This document shows positions 27,913-35,871 of a DNA stretch of 64,000 nucleotides, in pieces (the first letter of the stretch is position 1; each line of letters opens with the position of its first letter). This stretch comes from a virus, in IMG/VR virus record IMGVR_UViG_3300027969_000061, positions 44,198 to 108,197 of that record; one strand, given 5' to 3'. Both the position numbers and the translations under genes were made by a program. The notes beneath the pieces are model-generated. The model was given only the letters and a program-made list of their open reading frames with translations, was not told the origin of the DNA and did not search any database.

Positions 27913-28605
27913 ATGAATAGTGGAATATATTGCATAACAAATACTATAACCGGTAAAAAATATATTGGTCAAAGTAAAAATATTAAAAGAAGATTTAATA
28001 GCCATAAAAGAGCATCTGTAACCAAGAAAAAAGGTGAATGTTTTTATTTACAAAATGCAATTGGTAAACATGGTATAGATAATTTTACTTTTGAAATATT
28101 GTTATATGCAACAGATAGAGATTATTTAAACATTATGGAACGAAAATGTATAATTGAATTCGATACATTATCTCCTAATGGTTATAATTTGGATACTGGT
28201 GGTTATTTTAATAAAACCATTAGTGAATCAACAAGACAAAAAATGAATGGTAGAACTCCTTGGAATAAAGGTGTTCCTATGTCAGAAGAACAAAAACAAA
28301 AATTATCTAAAATGAAAAAAGGAAAACCTGCGGCCAACAAAGGAGTTCCTGCTTCAGAAGAACAGAAAAGAAAACAATCAATTGCAATGAAAGGAAAACC
28401 TGCGGTTAATAAAGGTATTCCTATGTCTGAGGAACAAAAAAAGAAGCTTCGTAAAGCGGATAAATCTTACACTCAGACACCAGAGTATAGAAAAAAGATG
28501 AGTGAATCTCTTAAAAAAAGAGTCATTTCACCAGAGCATAGGGCAAAAATTAACGCCGGACAAAGGTTAAGAGCCGAACTAAATAGAAGTAGAAAAGGAT
28601 TATAA
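27913..28605 (+). CDS. GIY-YIG homing endonuclease with NUMOD3 repeats
   Basis: 230 residues. Residues 1-95 are a GIY-YIG nuclease domain: GIY at 4-6, YIG at 18-20 (KKYIGQS), Arg in KRRF (25-28), His31, and the metal-binding Glu in NIMERKCIIEF (73-83). After GYNLDTGG comes a DNA-binding region made of NUMOD3-type repeats: PWNKGVPMSEEQKQKLS, NKGVPASEEQKRKQS, NKGIPMSEEQKKKLR, then SPEHRAKINAGQ. This is the architecture of free-standing T4 Seg-type endonucleases, which cleave a homologous site lacking the gene and spread by repair. It is the only mobile element in the window and lies inside the fibre array. Its A-rich, Lys-heavy coding contrasts with the fibre genes around it. Confidence 0.9.
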   Translation: MNSGIYCITNTITGKKYIGQSKNIKRRFNSHKRASVTKKKGECFYLQNAIGKHGIDNFTFEILLYATDRDYLNIMERKCIIEFDTLSPNGYNLDTGGYFNKTISESTRQKMNGRTPWNKGVPMSEEQKQKLSKMKKGKPAANKGVPASEEQKRKQSIAMKGKPAVNKGIPMSEEQKKKLRKADKSYTQTPEYRKKMSESLKKRVISPEHRAKINAGQRLRAELNRSRKGL

Positions 28606-28934
28606 TGGCCAATACATTTACAAGTTATCTCAATAAGAATATTCCAACTACGGGTGCAACTGTTGTAACCGCTTCTGGTGGAACACAGACTACAGTTATT
28701 GGCCTATCTTGTGCAAACATTTCTACTGCAAATACTATTACTGCTGATGTTTATATTACTCGTTCAGCAGTAGATTATTATTTGGTTAAAGGTGCTACAG
28801 TACCTATTGGTGGTTCTCTTGTGGTAGTTGGCGGAGACCAAAAGGTTGTTCTTGTTGCTGGCGATGCACTCAAAGTGGTGTCATCTGCAAACACTTCAAT
28901 GGATGTTGTTACATCTGCACTAGTCATCTCATAA
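28605..28934 (+). CDS. Small virion-associated beta protein (SYLNKNIPTTGATVV family)
   Basis: 109 residues. The pattern (TGATVVTASGGTQTTVIGLS, DVYITRSAVDYYLVKG, VIGGSL/VVGGDQKVVLVAGD, SMDVVTSALVIS) matches a family of short beta-sandwich proteins common in marine phage genomes, usually near structural genes and without a proven role; virion decoration or fibre support is likely. The start (TAATG) overlaps the endonuclease stop, so the endonuclease is transcriptionally and translationally embedded in this array. Confidence 0.65.
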   Translation: MANTFTSYLNKNIPTTGATVVTASGGTQTTVIGLSCANISTANTITADVYITRSAVDYYLVKGATVPIGGSLVVVGGDQKVVLVAGDALKVVSSANTSMDVVTSALVIS

Positions 28935-28943
28935 GGATAATTA

Positions 28944-30248
28944 ATGTCTTTTATTGGGAATAGTTTTACTAATCAAACATTTGTTCCACAAGTAGATTAC
29001 TTTAATGGTAATGCCTCTAATACTGCATTTACTTTAAGTAGAAATGTTGCCTCAGCTGCTGATGTTCAAGTGGTTATCGAAAACGTACCACAGAATCCAT
29101 CATCAGCATTTACAGTATCAGGTAATGTAATCACATTTACTTCTGCACCACCTAGTGGCACAAACAACATCTATGTTCGTTACACAAGTCCAACAACCAA
29201 TTTGGTTAAGCCGGCTCCTGGTACAGTAAGTAATACAGAAATTAGTTCTGCATTTTCTTTGTGGAATTTAAGTGGTGCTGATATTAATTATACAGCAGGT
29301 AATGTGGGGATTGGTACTGCTAGTCCGACAGGAAAGTTAAATGTTGTTCAAAACGGAACTCCTATTATTTCTCAATTTAATAGGACTGATGCTGGAACAG
29401 GACTTGTTATAGCTGCAGATTCTTCTGGACCATATTTTAGACCCACAACAAGTAGTGCAATTCGCTGGAATAATTCAGGTAATACAGTAGAATATATGCG
29501 AATTGATTCTAATGGTAATATTGGTATTGGTGCTACTAGTCCTTGGTCACAAGTTTCAATGTTAACGCCAGCTGGAGGAACAGACGGATATTTTGGTGTT
29601 AAAGACACTACTTATGGTGGTGATGTTCGTTTTGGCAAAGCAAGTGGTATTAACAATAATGCAATTGCAGGAGTTTGGTCAAATAACGAATTTCTGTTTT
29701 ACACCAACGGCACAGAACGGATGCGTATTAGTTCTGGTGGTAATTTTCTTGTTGGCGGCACAACACCAATAGGAACAGATGGAAACTTATTAGCAAGCGC
29801 TGATTACACATCAACTTATAGAAGCACAGGAACTTCTGGTGCTTATATTCATGCTTTTGCATCTGATATAGGTGGAACAAGAACAGTTAAATATGCCGTT
29901 TATGCTAACGGAACTGTAGGCGCAGTATCAGACCAAAACTTTAAAAAGAATATTGAACCAGCTAGAAATTACCTTGCTGATTTAATGAATATTGAAGTTG
30001 TTAAATACAACTGGAAATCAGATGAAGAAAATGCACCTAAAGAATTAGGTTACATTGCTCAACAAGTAGAAACTGTTTTTGCTGGAATGGTTGATGAGCA
30101 AACATATAAAGATGGTAATGGCGAAGAAGTAACACAAAAAATGTTGAAGAAAGAAGTGTTTGTGCCCATGCTTCTCAAAGCAATACAAGAACAACAAGCA
30201 ATTATAGAAGATTTAAAATCTCGTATTGAAGTATTGGAGGCCAAATAA
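28944..30248 (+). CDS. Fibre with VGIGTASP module and S74 chaperone
   Basis: 434 residues. Residues 1-85 are an N-terminal domain (MSFIGNSFTNQTFVPQVDYF, SGTNNIYVRYTSP) shared with 31352. Shaft and tip modules follow (NVGIGTASPTGKLNVV, GNIGIGATSPWSQVSM and a NGTERMRISSGG). Residues 329-434 are an S74 chaperone: SDQNFKKNIEPARNYL, YIAQQVETVF, FVPMLLKAIQEQQAI and a coiled-coil end. AAGGATAATTA precedes the start. The stop overlaps the following ATG. Confidence 0.82.
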   Translation: MSFIGNSFTNQTFVPQVDYFNGNASNTAFTLSRNVASAADVQVVIENVPQNPSSAFTVSGNVITFTSAPPSGTNNIYVRYTSPTTNLVKPAPGTVSNTEISSAFSLWNLSGADINYTAGNVGIGTASPTGKLNVVQNGTPIISQFNRTDAGTGLVIAADSSGPYFRPTTSSAIRWNNSGNTVEYMRIDSNGNIGIGATSPWSQVSMLTPAGGTDGYFGVKDTTYGGDVRFGKASGINNNAIAGVWSNNEFLFYTNGTERMRISSGGNFLVGGTTPIGTDGNLLASADYTSTYRSTGTSGAYIHAFASDIGGTRTVKYAVYANGTVGAVSDQNFKKNIEPARNYLADLMNIEVVKYNWKSDEENAPKELGYIAQQVETVFAGMVDEQTYKDGNGEEVTQKMLKKEVFVPMLLKAIQEQQAIIEDLKSRIEVLEAK

Positions 30249-31342
30249 TGGCAATCTCAAAAATAACTGCCAACTCTTTAGATAATGGTGGAGGTTCAGT
30301 TGCCACCAATACTGCGGTTGGCCAAGGAACTTTAAACTCAAATAGTTCTGGGGGTTTTAATACAGCAATGGGTTATCAAGCTGCATATAATACCACAGGT
30401 TCAAACAATACTGCAATTGGTTATCAATCACTCGTTTCAAATACCACCGCAGGAGGTAGCACTGCTGTAGGATACAGAGCACTATATTCTGCAAATAGAA
30501 CTGATGATGTAAATGGATATAACACGGCGGTTGGATACACCGCTGGGTATTCTCAAGCTACGGGACAGTTCAATGTATTTATTGGTAGAGATTGCGGGTA
30601 TTCTGCAACTGGCTCTGAAAACACTTTTGTTGGGCATACATCAGGTTACTACACAACTGGAAGCTCCAACACTTTTATTGGAAAACAAGCAGGTTATCTA
30701 GTAACAACAGGTTATAACCAAGTATTTCTTGGGAGTTTTAGTGGAAACCAAAATACATTAGATATGCGGACAGCAAGCAATACTATTGTATTGTCTGATG
30801 GTGGTGGGGTTCCAAGAGCGTGGTATCAATCCGCCAACTTTATTATTTCTCCAGTTTCTCCAACAGGTATTCAATATACTGCTGACAATGCACAATTTTA
30901 TCCTTATCCAGATAACACAGCTAAATTAGGTTATCCATCATATCGATGGACTGTTGTGTATGCTGTATCAGGAACAATTAATACTTCTGATGCCAATCAA
31001 AAACAGCAAATTCGTAGTCTTGACGAAAAAGAAAAAGCAGTGGCTACACGCATTAAAGGTTTAATTAAAGCGTTTAAATGGAATGATTCAGTTGCTGAAA
31101 AAGGCGATGGTGCTCGTATCCACGTTGGTGTAATTGCACAAGATGTTCAATCTGCGTTTATTGCAGAAGGTTTAGACCCCAGCCATTATGGTATGTTCTG
31201 TTCTGATACTTGGTATGAAGTTGATGGTAAAGCTGGAAAAGCATCCGATCCACACACAGCCGACACAGAAGGTGCGGTTGAAGTTACGCAACTTGGTGTT
31301 CGTTATGACCAACTTTTAGCTTTTGTGATATCGGCTCTATAA
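30248..31342 (+). CDS. YadA-head-like fibre with S74 chaperone
   Basis: 364 residues. Residues about 20-170 are tandem 14-15 residue repeats with the signature NTAxGYxA/NTFIGxxAG (for example NTAMGYQAAYN, NTAIGYQSL, STAVGYRALY, NTFVGHTSGYY, NTFIGKQAGYL). This resembles the left-handed beta-roll of trimeric-autotransporter adhesin heads. A short beta segment is followed by residues 246-364, an S74 chaperone (TSDANQKQQIRSLDEKEK, VGVIAQDVQSAFIAEG, LGVRYDQLLAFVISAL). It makes a trimeric adhesin with a self-folding C-terminus. Confidence 0.85.
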   Translation: MAISKITANSLDNGGGSVATNTAVGQGTLNSNSSGGFNTAMGYQAAYNTTGSNNTAIGYQSLVSNTTAGGSTAVGYRALYSANRTDDVNGYNTAVGYTAGYSQATGQFNVFIGRDCGYSATGSENTFVGHTSGYYTTGSSNTFIGKQAGYLVTTGYNQVFLGSFSGNQNTLDMRTASNTIVLSDGGGVPRAWYQSANFIISPVSPTGIQYTADNAQFYPYPDNTAKLGYPSYRWTVVYAVSGTINTSDANQKQQIRSLDEKEKAVATRIKGLIKAFKWNDSVAEKGDGARIHVGVIAQDVQSAFIAEGLDPSHYGMFCSDTWYEVDGKAGKASDPHTADTEGAVEVTQLGVRYDQLLAFVISAL

Positions 31343-31351
31343 GGATAATTA

Positions 31352-32353
31352 ATGTCATACATTGGAAATAGTCCTACACAATCAGCATTTGTCACCGATT
31401 TATTTAACGGTACCGGTAGCACGACTGCATTTACCATGTCGGTCTCACCAGCTAATCCTGCCTCCATACTTGTTTCTGTATCTGGTGTTCTACAATCTCC
31501 TGATACATATTCTATTTCAGGACAAACACTCAACTTCTCAGCGGCACCACCAAGTGCCACAGGAAATATTTCTGTAAGATATTTGGGAATACCTGCATCA
31601 GGTGTTACCACTACCGCATACAGAACACTTACCGAATTTACTGCAACGGCTGGTCAAACCACATTTACTCCACCAAGTTACACAGTAGGTTTTATATCAG
31701 TATACAGAAACGGTGTCATGTTGGGTTCAGCAGACTTTACTGCGACAAACGGAACTTCTGTGGTGTTGGCAAGCGGTGCAACTGCTGGTGATTTAGTTGT
31801 TACAGAATCATTCTATGTTAGCTCAGTATTAAATGCAATACCAAATACAGCAAATGCAGTTAATAACTTATTGATTTCTGATGGTGCTATTAGTCAAACT
31901 AAAGTTGCAACTGGTGTGGCAGGAACAGGACCAGCATTTAGTGCTTATAATTCTGTTAATCAAACAAGTATTTCTAATGCTACATGGACTAAAGTAACAT
32001 TAGATACAGAAGAATTTGATACAAATAGTAATTTTGCTTCTAGTCGTTTTACTCCAACTGTTGCTGGTTATTATCAAATTAATGGTGAATTAGACACATA
32101 TGGAACAAGTTTAAATTATTCATTAATTGCTATATACAAAAATGGTTCAATTTATAAACGTGGAAGTGGTTTAGGTAATTACACAACCTATGAATTTTAT
32201 ACAAGCATTTCGTCTATCGTTTATTTAAATGGTACAACCGATTATGTGGAACTATACGGATATTTAAATTCATCTTCTGCTGGAAGTAATATTTTTTATT
32301 CGGGTAATACACAAACTGGTTATTTCAATGGCGCACTAGTGAGGGCCGCATAA
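31352..32353 (+). CDS. Fibre with C-terminal C1q-like jelly roll
   Basis: 333 residues. N-terminal domain (1-85, MSYIGNSPTQSAFVTDLFNG) shared with 28944. Then TATAGQTTFTPPSYTVGFIS (about 90-150), a typical fibre domain. C-terminal about 140 residues are C1q-like: GPAFSAYNSVNQTSI, DTEEFDTNSNFASSRFTPT-VAGYY, a central strand (IAIYKNGS), then VYLNGTTDYVELYGY and the end GYFNGALVRAA. C1q/TNF-like jelly rolls form compact trimers at fibre tips. The stop overlaps the next start (TAATG). First gene of a three-gene cassette repeated twice more downstream. Confidence 0.8.
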   Translation: MSYIGNSPTQSAFVTDLFNGTGSTTAFTMSVSPANPASILVSVSGVLQSPDTYSISGQTLNFSAAPPSATGNISVRYLGIPASGVTTTAYRTLTEFTATAGQTTFTPPSYTVGFISVYRNGVMLGSADFTATNGTSVVLASGATAGDLVVTESFYVSSVLNAIPNTANAVNNLLISDGAISQTKVATGVAGTGPAFSAYNSVNQTSISNATWTKVTLDTEEFDTNSNFASSRFTPTVAGYYQINGELDTYGTSLNYSLIAIYKNGSIYKRGSGLGNYTTYEFYTSISSIVYLNGTTDYVELYGYLNSSSAGSNIFYSGNTQTGYFNGALVRAA

Positions 32354-33303
32354 TGACACAAGCCGCAATACTAGCTTCTTCAGCATCCTCTGGTGTTTCT
32401 ACTGGATACAAAAATAGAGTTATCAATGGTGGCATGGTTATTAACCAAAGAGGCACAACATCAGGTGTAACTTCAGGTTACTTTGTTGACCGTTGGCAAT
32501 TAAGTGGTTGTAGCACATCAAGTGTTTTAACTTCTAGTCTACCTACAGGATTTAGTAAAGGTATTAGTATTACTGCCACTTCAGGTAATCCAATTGCTAT
32601 TCATAAAATTGAAGCGGCAAATTGTTCTGATTTAAGTGGTCAAAGTGTTACGCTTAGTTTCTATGCACAGAATATTTCAAATGCCACCACATTATACGCA
32701 TCATTGGCATATGCAACTGCATCAGATAATTTTGGTGGCACAACAACCATTTCAGAACAAAATTTAGGAACACTAACGGGTTCATGGGTTAGATATACAT
32801 ACACATGGAATAATTTACCAAGTGGTGTGCTTAACGGACTGTCAATCAATATTCTTTGTGGTGGTTCTGGAACATTCACCATGGGCATTACTGGTGTCCA
32901 GCTGGAAGTTGGAACCACGACAACAAATTTTGAATACCGTGATTACGGAAATGAATTGAGAATGTGCCAAAGGTATGCACAAAGATTTGGCGGTGATGTT
33001 GCTTATTCGGCAATAGGATTTGGCTTTGGTGATTCAGCTAATGGATGGGTAGATGCACAAGTCACACCACCAACAGTGATGAGAACTGTTCCTTCAGTAA
33101 CATCAAGTGGAAGTTTTAGAGTAGTACCACCTGATAATACAAGTGGTTTAGCTGTTACTGGAATTTCAATAAATGGTAGCACAGCAAATTCAAAACTATT
33201 TTATATAATTTGCACGGCATCAAGCATTACTGGTTTTAGAGGTTATGTTTTAAGGGCGGACAATTCAACTTCTGCTTATATTCTTTTTTCTGCGGAGTTA
33301 TAA
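32353..33303 (+). CDS. RIINGAM-type fibre protein
   Basis: 316 residues. Landmarks: YKNRVINGGMVINQRGTTSG near the start, FVDRWQ, a carbohydrate-binding-like beta domain, GVQLEVGTTTTNFEYRDYG, NELRMCQRYAQRF and the ending YILFSAEL. The same landmarks define the genes at 37025 and 40202. The family is widespread in phage fibres and the middle domain resembles carbohydrate-binding modules (inference from pattern). Translation is coupled to the C1q-like gene before it. The following gene begins immediately after its stop. Confidence 0.75.
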   Translation: MTQAAILASSASSGVSTGYKNRVINGGMVINQRGTTSGVTSGYFVDRWQLSGCSTSSVLTSSLPTGFSKGISITATSGNPIAIHKIEAANCSDLSGQSVTLSFYAQNISNATTLYASLAYATASDNFGGTTTISEQNLGTLTGSWVRYTYTWNNLPSGVLNGLSINILCGGSGTFTMGITGVQLEVGTTTTNFEYRDYGNELRMCQRYAQRFGGDVAYSAIGFGFGDSANGWVDAQVTPPTVMRTVPSVTSSGSFRVVPPDNTSGLAVTGISINGSTANSKLFYIICTASSITGFRGYVLRADNSTSAYILFSAEL

Positions 33304-33465
33304 ATGTATAAATTAGGACAAACAAGCCCATTAACTAATGAACCAATTTGCATATATAAAACTGATAGCAATTTATCTATTCCATTATGTGCCGACAACA
33401 CAGACTACCAAGCCTACCTTGCATGGGTAGCAGAAGGCAATACTCCTTTACCAGCGGACGAATAA
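33304..33465 (+). CDS. Small DNTDYQ-family protein
   Basis: 53 residues, starting on the base after the preceding stop. Signature: C-terminal CADNTDYQAYLAWVAEGN and the end PLPADE. Close paralogues of 55 and 53 residues lie at 38127 and 41290. All three immediately follow a RIINGAM-type fibre that itself follows a C1q-like gene. The constant pairing suggests a specific partner, for example an assembly chaperone or fibre-tip peptide. The role is not known. Confidence 0.65.
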   Translation: MYKLGQTSPLTNEPICIYKTDSNLSIPLCADNTDYQAYLAWVAEGNTPLPADE

Positions 33466-33469
33466 ATAA

Positions 33470-33676
33470 ATGGCACTCACAAAAATACCAGCAACAATGG
33501 TGGGTAATTCCACCGCAAATACTGCTATGTCAGTTGGTGTTCCAATTATTGAGAACACACAGACTGTTTCATATCCGTATACAATCAGCGCCAACAATTC
33601 AGCAATCTCTGTTGGTCCAATAACACTTTCAGCCAATGTAACAATTGGTTCTGGAAGTAGATGGGTAATCGTATGA
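33470..33676 (+). CDS. Short VGPI-tip protein
   Basis: 68 residues. The first 25 residues (MALTKIPATMVGNSTANTAM) form a linker; the rest (YTISANNSAISVGPITLSANVTIGSGSRWVIV) is the C-terminal module that ends the collagen-like proteins at 18197, 23222, 35872 and 38761. So this is a stand-alone copy of a fibre tip, or a fibre that lost its shaft. Its stop TGA overlaps the next gene's ATG (ATGA), which pins that start. Confidence 0.65.
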   Translation: MALTKIPATMVGNSTANTAMSVGVPIIENTQTVSYPYTISANNSAISVGPITLSANVTIGSGSRWVIV

Positions 33677-34212
33677 CAGCATTAGTAATTCTTGGAGATA
33701 CAAGTGGTTCAGTAACCTTGGCGGCACCAGCGGCTGCAGGTTCAACTACTCTAACTTTGCCTACACAAACCGGCACGGTTGGTCTAAGTGGTCCTGCATT
33801 TTTGGCTTATGGTACTGCTTTGACTAGTTGTGCTAGTGGTGCTTCCGTTAAGGTTAATTTAGCAGCAAAAGATTTTGATACAACAAGTTCATTTAATACC
33901 TCAACATCTCGCTGGACTCCACTTGTTGCTGGGTATTATCTATTAACTGCTTCTATGTATTTTCCAAGTGCGGCATCTGGTAAAAACGGAGAATTATTTT
34001 TTCTAAAAAATGCAGCAACAAGCATAACCAACGGATTAATGAGCACTTATAACGGACAAGGTATGATTTTATGTGCATCAACAATTTGTTATCTTAATGG
34101 TTCTACTGATTATGTTGAATGTTATGTATATCAAGATTCTGGTAGCACTTTAAATATGGGTTCCAATTCTTATGGTTATAACTTTAACGGTTGTTTTTTA
34201 AGAGGTGCATAA
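33673..34212 (+). CDS. C1q-like adhesin protein
   Basis: 179 residues from the ATG at 33673, which overlaps the previous TGA; an ATG at 33661 would run 16 bases into that gene. N-terminal strand segment (VILGDTSGSVTLAAPAAAGS). C-terminal C1q-like domain with KDFDTTSSFNTSTSRWTPLV-AGYY and CYLNGSTDYVECYVY, ending in GYNFNGCFLRGA. Diverged from the other C1q-like copies and with several Cys. The stop overlaps the start of a small XkdW-like gene. Confidence 0.72.
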   Translation: MTALVILGDTSGSVTLAAPAAAGSTTLTLPTQTGTVGLSGPAFLAYGTALTSCASGASVKVNLAAKDFDTTSSFNTSTSRWTPLVAGYYLLTASMYFPSAASGKNGELFFLKNAATSITNGLMSTYNGQGMILCASTICYLNGSTDYVECYVYQDSGSTLNMGSNSYGYNFNGCFLRGA

Positions 34213-34376
34213 TGAGTTTATATGATAAAATTGTTGCACTTTATCCAGAATTAGTTGCTACTGATTTTTCTCCGTCTATGGGTTCAATCAGGTTGCAAGA
34301 TGAAGGTAATGGTGTTTATATTGCCAAATGGGAACACCCAACATTACCTAAACCTACGGATGAACAGTTAGCATGA
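34212..34376 (+). CDS. XkdW-like small protein
   Basis: 54 residues from the ATG at 34212, which overlaps the previous stop (TAATG). Signature: LYDKIVALYPELVATDF, then SIRLQDEGNGVYIAKW-EHPTLPKPTDEQLA. This matches the XkdW-type small proteins found next to phage fibre genes. A longer paralogue lies at 34913. Both directly follow a C1q-like gene. The function is unproven; a fibre-assembly partner is likely. Its stop overlaps the next start (ATGA). Confidence 0.65.
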   Translation: MSLYDKIVALYPELVATDFSPSMGSIRLQDEGNGVYIAKWEHPTLPKPTDEQLA

Positions 34377-34894
34377 CCACAACAATTAACGCAAGTACCT
34401 CTGCCGGTTTAATAATTACTCCTGATACTTCAGGTAATATTCAGTTACAATATAATGGTGTGGCTGCACCAGCATTTAGTGCTTATGTTACAGGAAATCA
34501 AAGTATTTCTTCAGGTACTTTTACAAAAATGCAATGTGGTACAGAAGAATGGGATACAGCTAGTTGTTATGATAACGCAACAAATTATAGGTTTACTCCT
34601 ACTGTTGCCGGATACTATCAATTTAATGGTATGTGGGGTGCGGCTTCAGGATCACCAACAAGAGTTATTATAGCCTTGTATAAAAATGGTAGTGTTGCTA
34701 GATATGGATTAGATTTAGGTATAAGTTCTGCAGGATTCAATAATGGAGCAGGAGATGTGGTTAGTTCCATGTTATATCTAAATGGCACAACCGATTATGT
34801 TGAACTTTATGCATATGCCGCAGGTGGTGCAACAATCCAAGGCGGAAATAGTGCATCTGGTTATTTTCAAGGTTACTTAGCAAGAGCTGTTTAA
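34373..34894 (+). CDS. C1q-like adhesin protein
   Basis: 173 residues. A short N-terminal beta segment (ITPDTSGNIQLQYNG) like that of 25077 leads into a C1q-like domain: AAPAFSAYVTGNQSISSGTF, EEWDTASCYDNATNYRFTPT-VAGYYQFNG, IIALYKNGS, LYLNGTTDYVELYAY and the end GYFQGYLARAV. It belongs to the set of five C1q-like copies. Its start overlaps the preceding TGA. The next gene, 18 bases on, is a longer XkdW-like paralogue, giving a second C1q/XkdW pair. Confidence 0.78.
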   Translation: MTTTINASTSAGLIITPDTSGNIQLQYNGVAAPAFSAYVTGNQSISSGTFTKMQCGTEEWDTASCYDNATNYRFTPTVAGYYQFNGMWGAASGSPTRVIIALYKNGSVARYGLDLGISSAGFNNGAGDVVSSMLYLNGTTDYVELYAYAAGGATIQGGNSASGYFQGYLARAV

Positions 34895-34912
34895 TATTTA
34901 AAAGGAAACAAA

Positions 34913-35095
34913 ATGAAAACTTTATACGAAAAAATTCTATCAATCTATCCAGAACTAACTGATGCTGATTTTATGCCAGGTCGTGGCACAATTATGCTTC
35001 AGAATGATTCTGACGGCCGTGGTGATTACATCAGAGAATGGAATCATGCAACATTGGCAGAACCAACAGAAGAACAATTAGCGAGCGCTGAATAA
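34913..35095 (+). CDS. XkdW-like small protein (paralogue)
   Basis: 60 residues. Signature: LYEKILSIYPELTDADFMPG, IMLQNDSDGRGDYIREWNHA and TEEQLASAE. It is a clear paralogue of the 54-residue protein at 34212. A ribosome-binding AAAAGGAAAC lies just upstream. It follows a C1q-like gene, as does the other copy. The stop overlaps the next start (TAATG). Confidence 0.65.
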   Translation: MKTLYEKILSIYPELTDADFMPGRGTIMLQNDSDGRGDYIREWNHATLAEPTEEQLASAE

Positions 35096-35541
35096 TGTCT
35101 ATTGTATTGAACGGTACTAATAATCAAATTACTGGAGTACCGGGATTGGTATTGCAAGTGGTTAGTTCTACTTTTACTTCTTCGTTTTCTTCTTCATCGG
35201 GAAGTTTTGTTTCTATAGGATTAACCGCATCTATTACACCAACAAGTTCTTCAAGTAAAATTTTGATATTAATAGATTCGTTTGTTCGTAGTGATGCTGC
35301 AAATTTTGTTGATGCAACAATTTATAAAAATTCCACTAATTTAGGTGGAGCATATGGTTTAAAAAATGCTTATGTAAACGCAGCATTTGTTATGCCAATT
35401 CCGTTTACTTATTATGATTCACCAGCAACAACTTCTTCAACTTCTTATACATTGTATATGCGGACTGAAAATGCCGCCACTTTTTACTTAGAAGCTGCTG
35501 GTAGAGTTTCAACAATCACACTTATGGAAATAGCAGCTTAA
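35095..35541 (+). CDS. Fibre/adhesin beta protein, 'STS-TGL-ITP' family
   Basis: 148 residues. Family landmarks: LVLQVVSSTFTSSFSSSSGS, IGLTASITPTSSSSKILIL, YKNS, YYDSPATTSSTSYTLYM and the end STITLMEIAA. Family members at 20573, 38291 and 39142. It has a Ser-rich first half that is beta-patterned, with no catalytic residues visible. It is presumably a short adhesin. AAAAGGAAAC precedes the next gene. Confidence 0.65.
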   Translation: MSIVLNGTNNQITGVPGLVLQVVSSTFTSSFSSSSGSFVSIGLTASITPTSSSSKILILIDSFVRSDAANFVDATIYKNSTNLGGAYGLKNAYVNAAFVMPIPFTYYDSPATTSSTSYTLYMRTENAATFYLEAAGRVSTITLMEIAA

Positions 35542-35561
35542 TTTAACAAAAAGGAAACAAA

Positions 35562-35858
35562 ATGAGAATCTCTAAAATTGATGCAATCTTATCTCTATCA
35601 CCTGGTGCTGAAGTAGTAGTGCGTGGTGAAGAAGTAGAATGGATTAATCCTTCTACTGCACCTGTAACTGAAGCACAAATTGCTGCTGAGTTGGTAAGAC
35701 TCCAAGCAGCCTACGAAGCAAAACAATATCAGCGTGACCGTGCTGGTGAATATCCAGCAATTGGTGACCAATTGGATGCTTTGTTCCATGCAGGAGTATT
35801 CCCTGAAGCCATGGCAGAAATCATTCAGGCCGTCAAAGATAAATACCCTAAATCATAA
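35562..35858 (+). CDS. Fibre-associated protein with YP-x-IGDQLD motif
   Basis: 98 residues. YQRDRAGEYPAIGDQLDALF (about residues 62-81) and the end KDKYPKS match the paralogue at 24737 (RNRAKKYPAIADQLDMLW). The N-terminal half is a small domain containing SLSPGAEVVVRGEEVEWINP, and the middle is helical and charged. This resembles small proteins next to phage fibre genes, possibly assembly chaperones; the substrate would be an adjacent fibre. AAGGAAAC precedes the start. Confidence 0.55.
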   Translation: MRISKIDAILSLSPGAEVVVRGEEVEWINPSTAPVTEAQIAAELVRLQAAYEAKQYQRDRAGEYPAIGDQLDALFHAGVFPEAMAEIIQAVKDKYPKS

Positions 35859-35871
35859 TTTAGGATAATCA

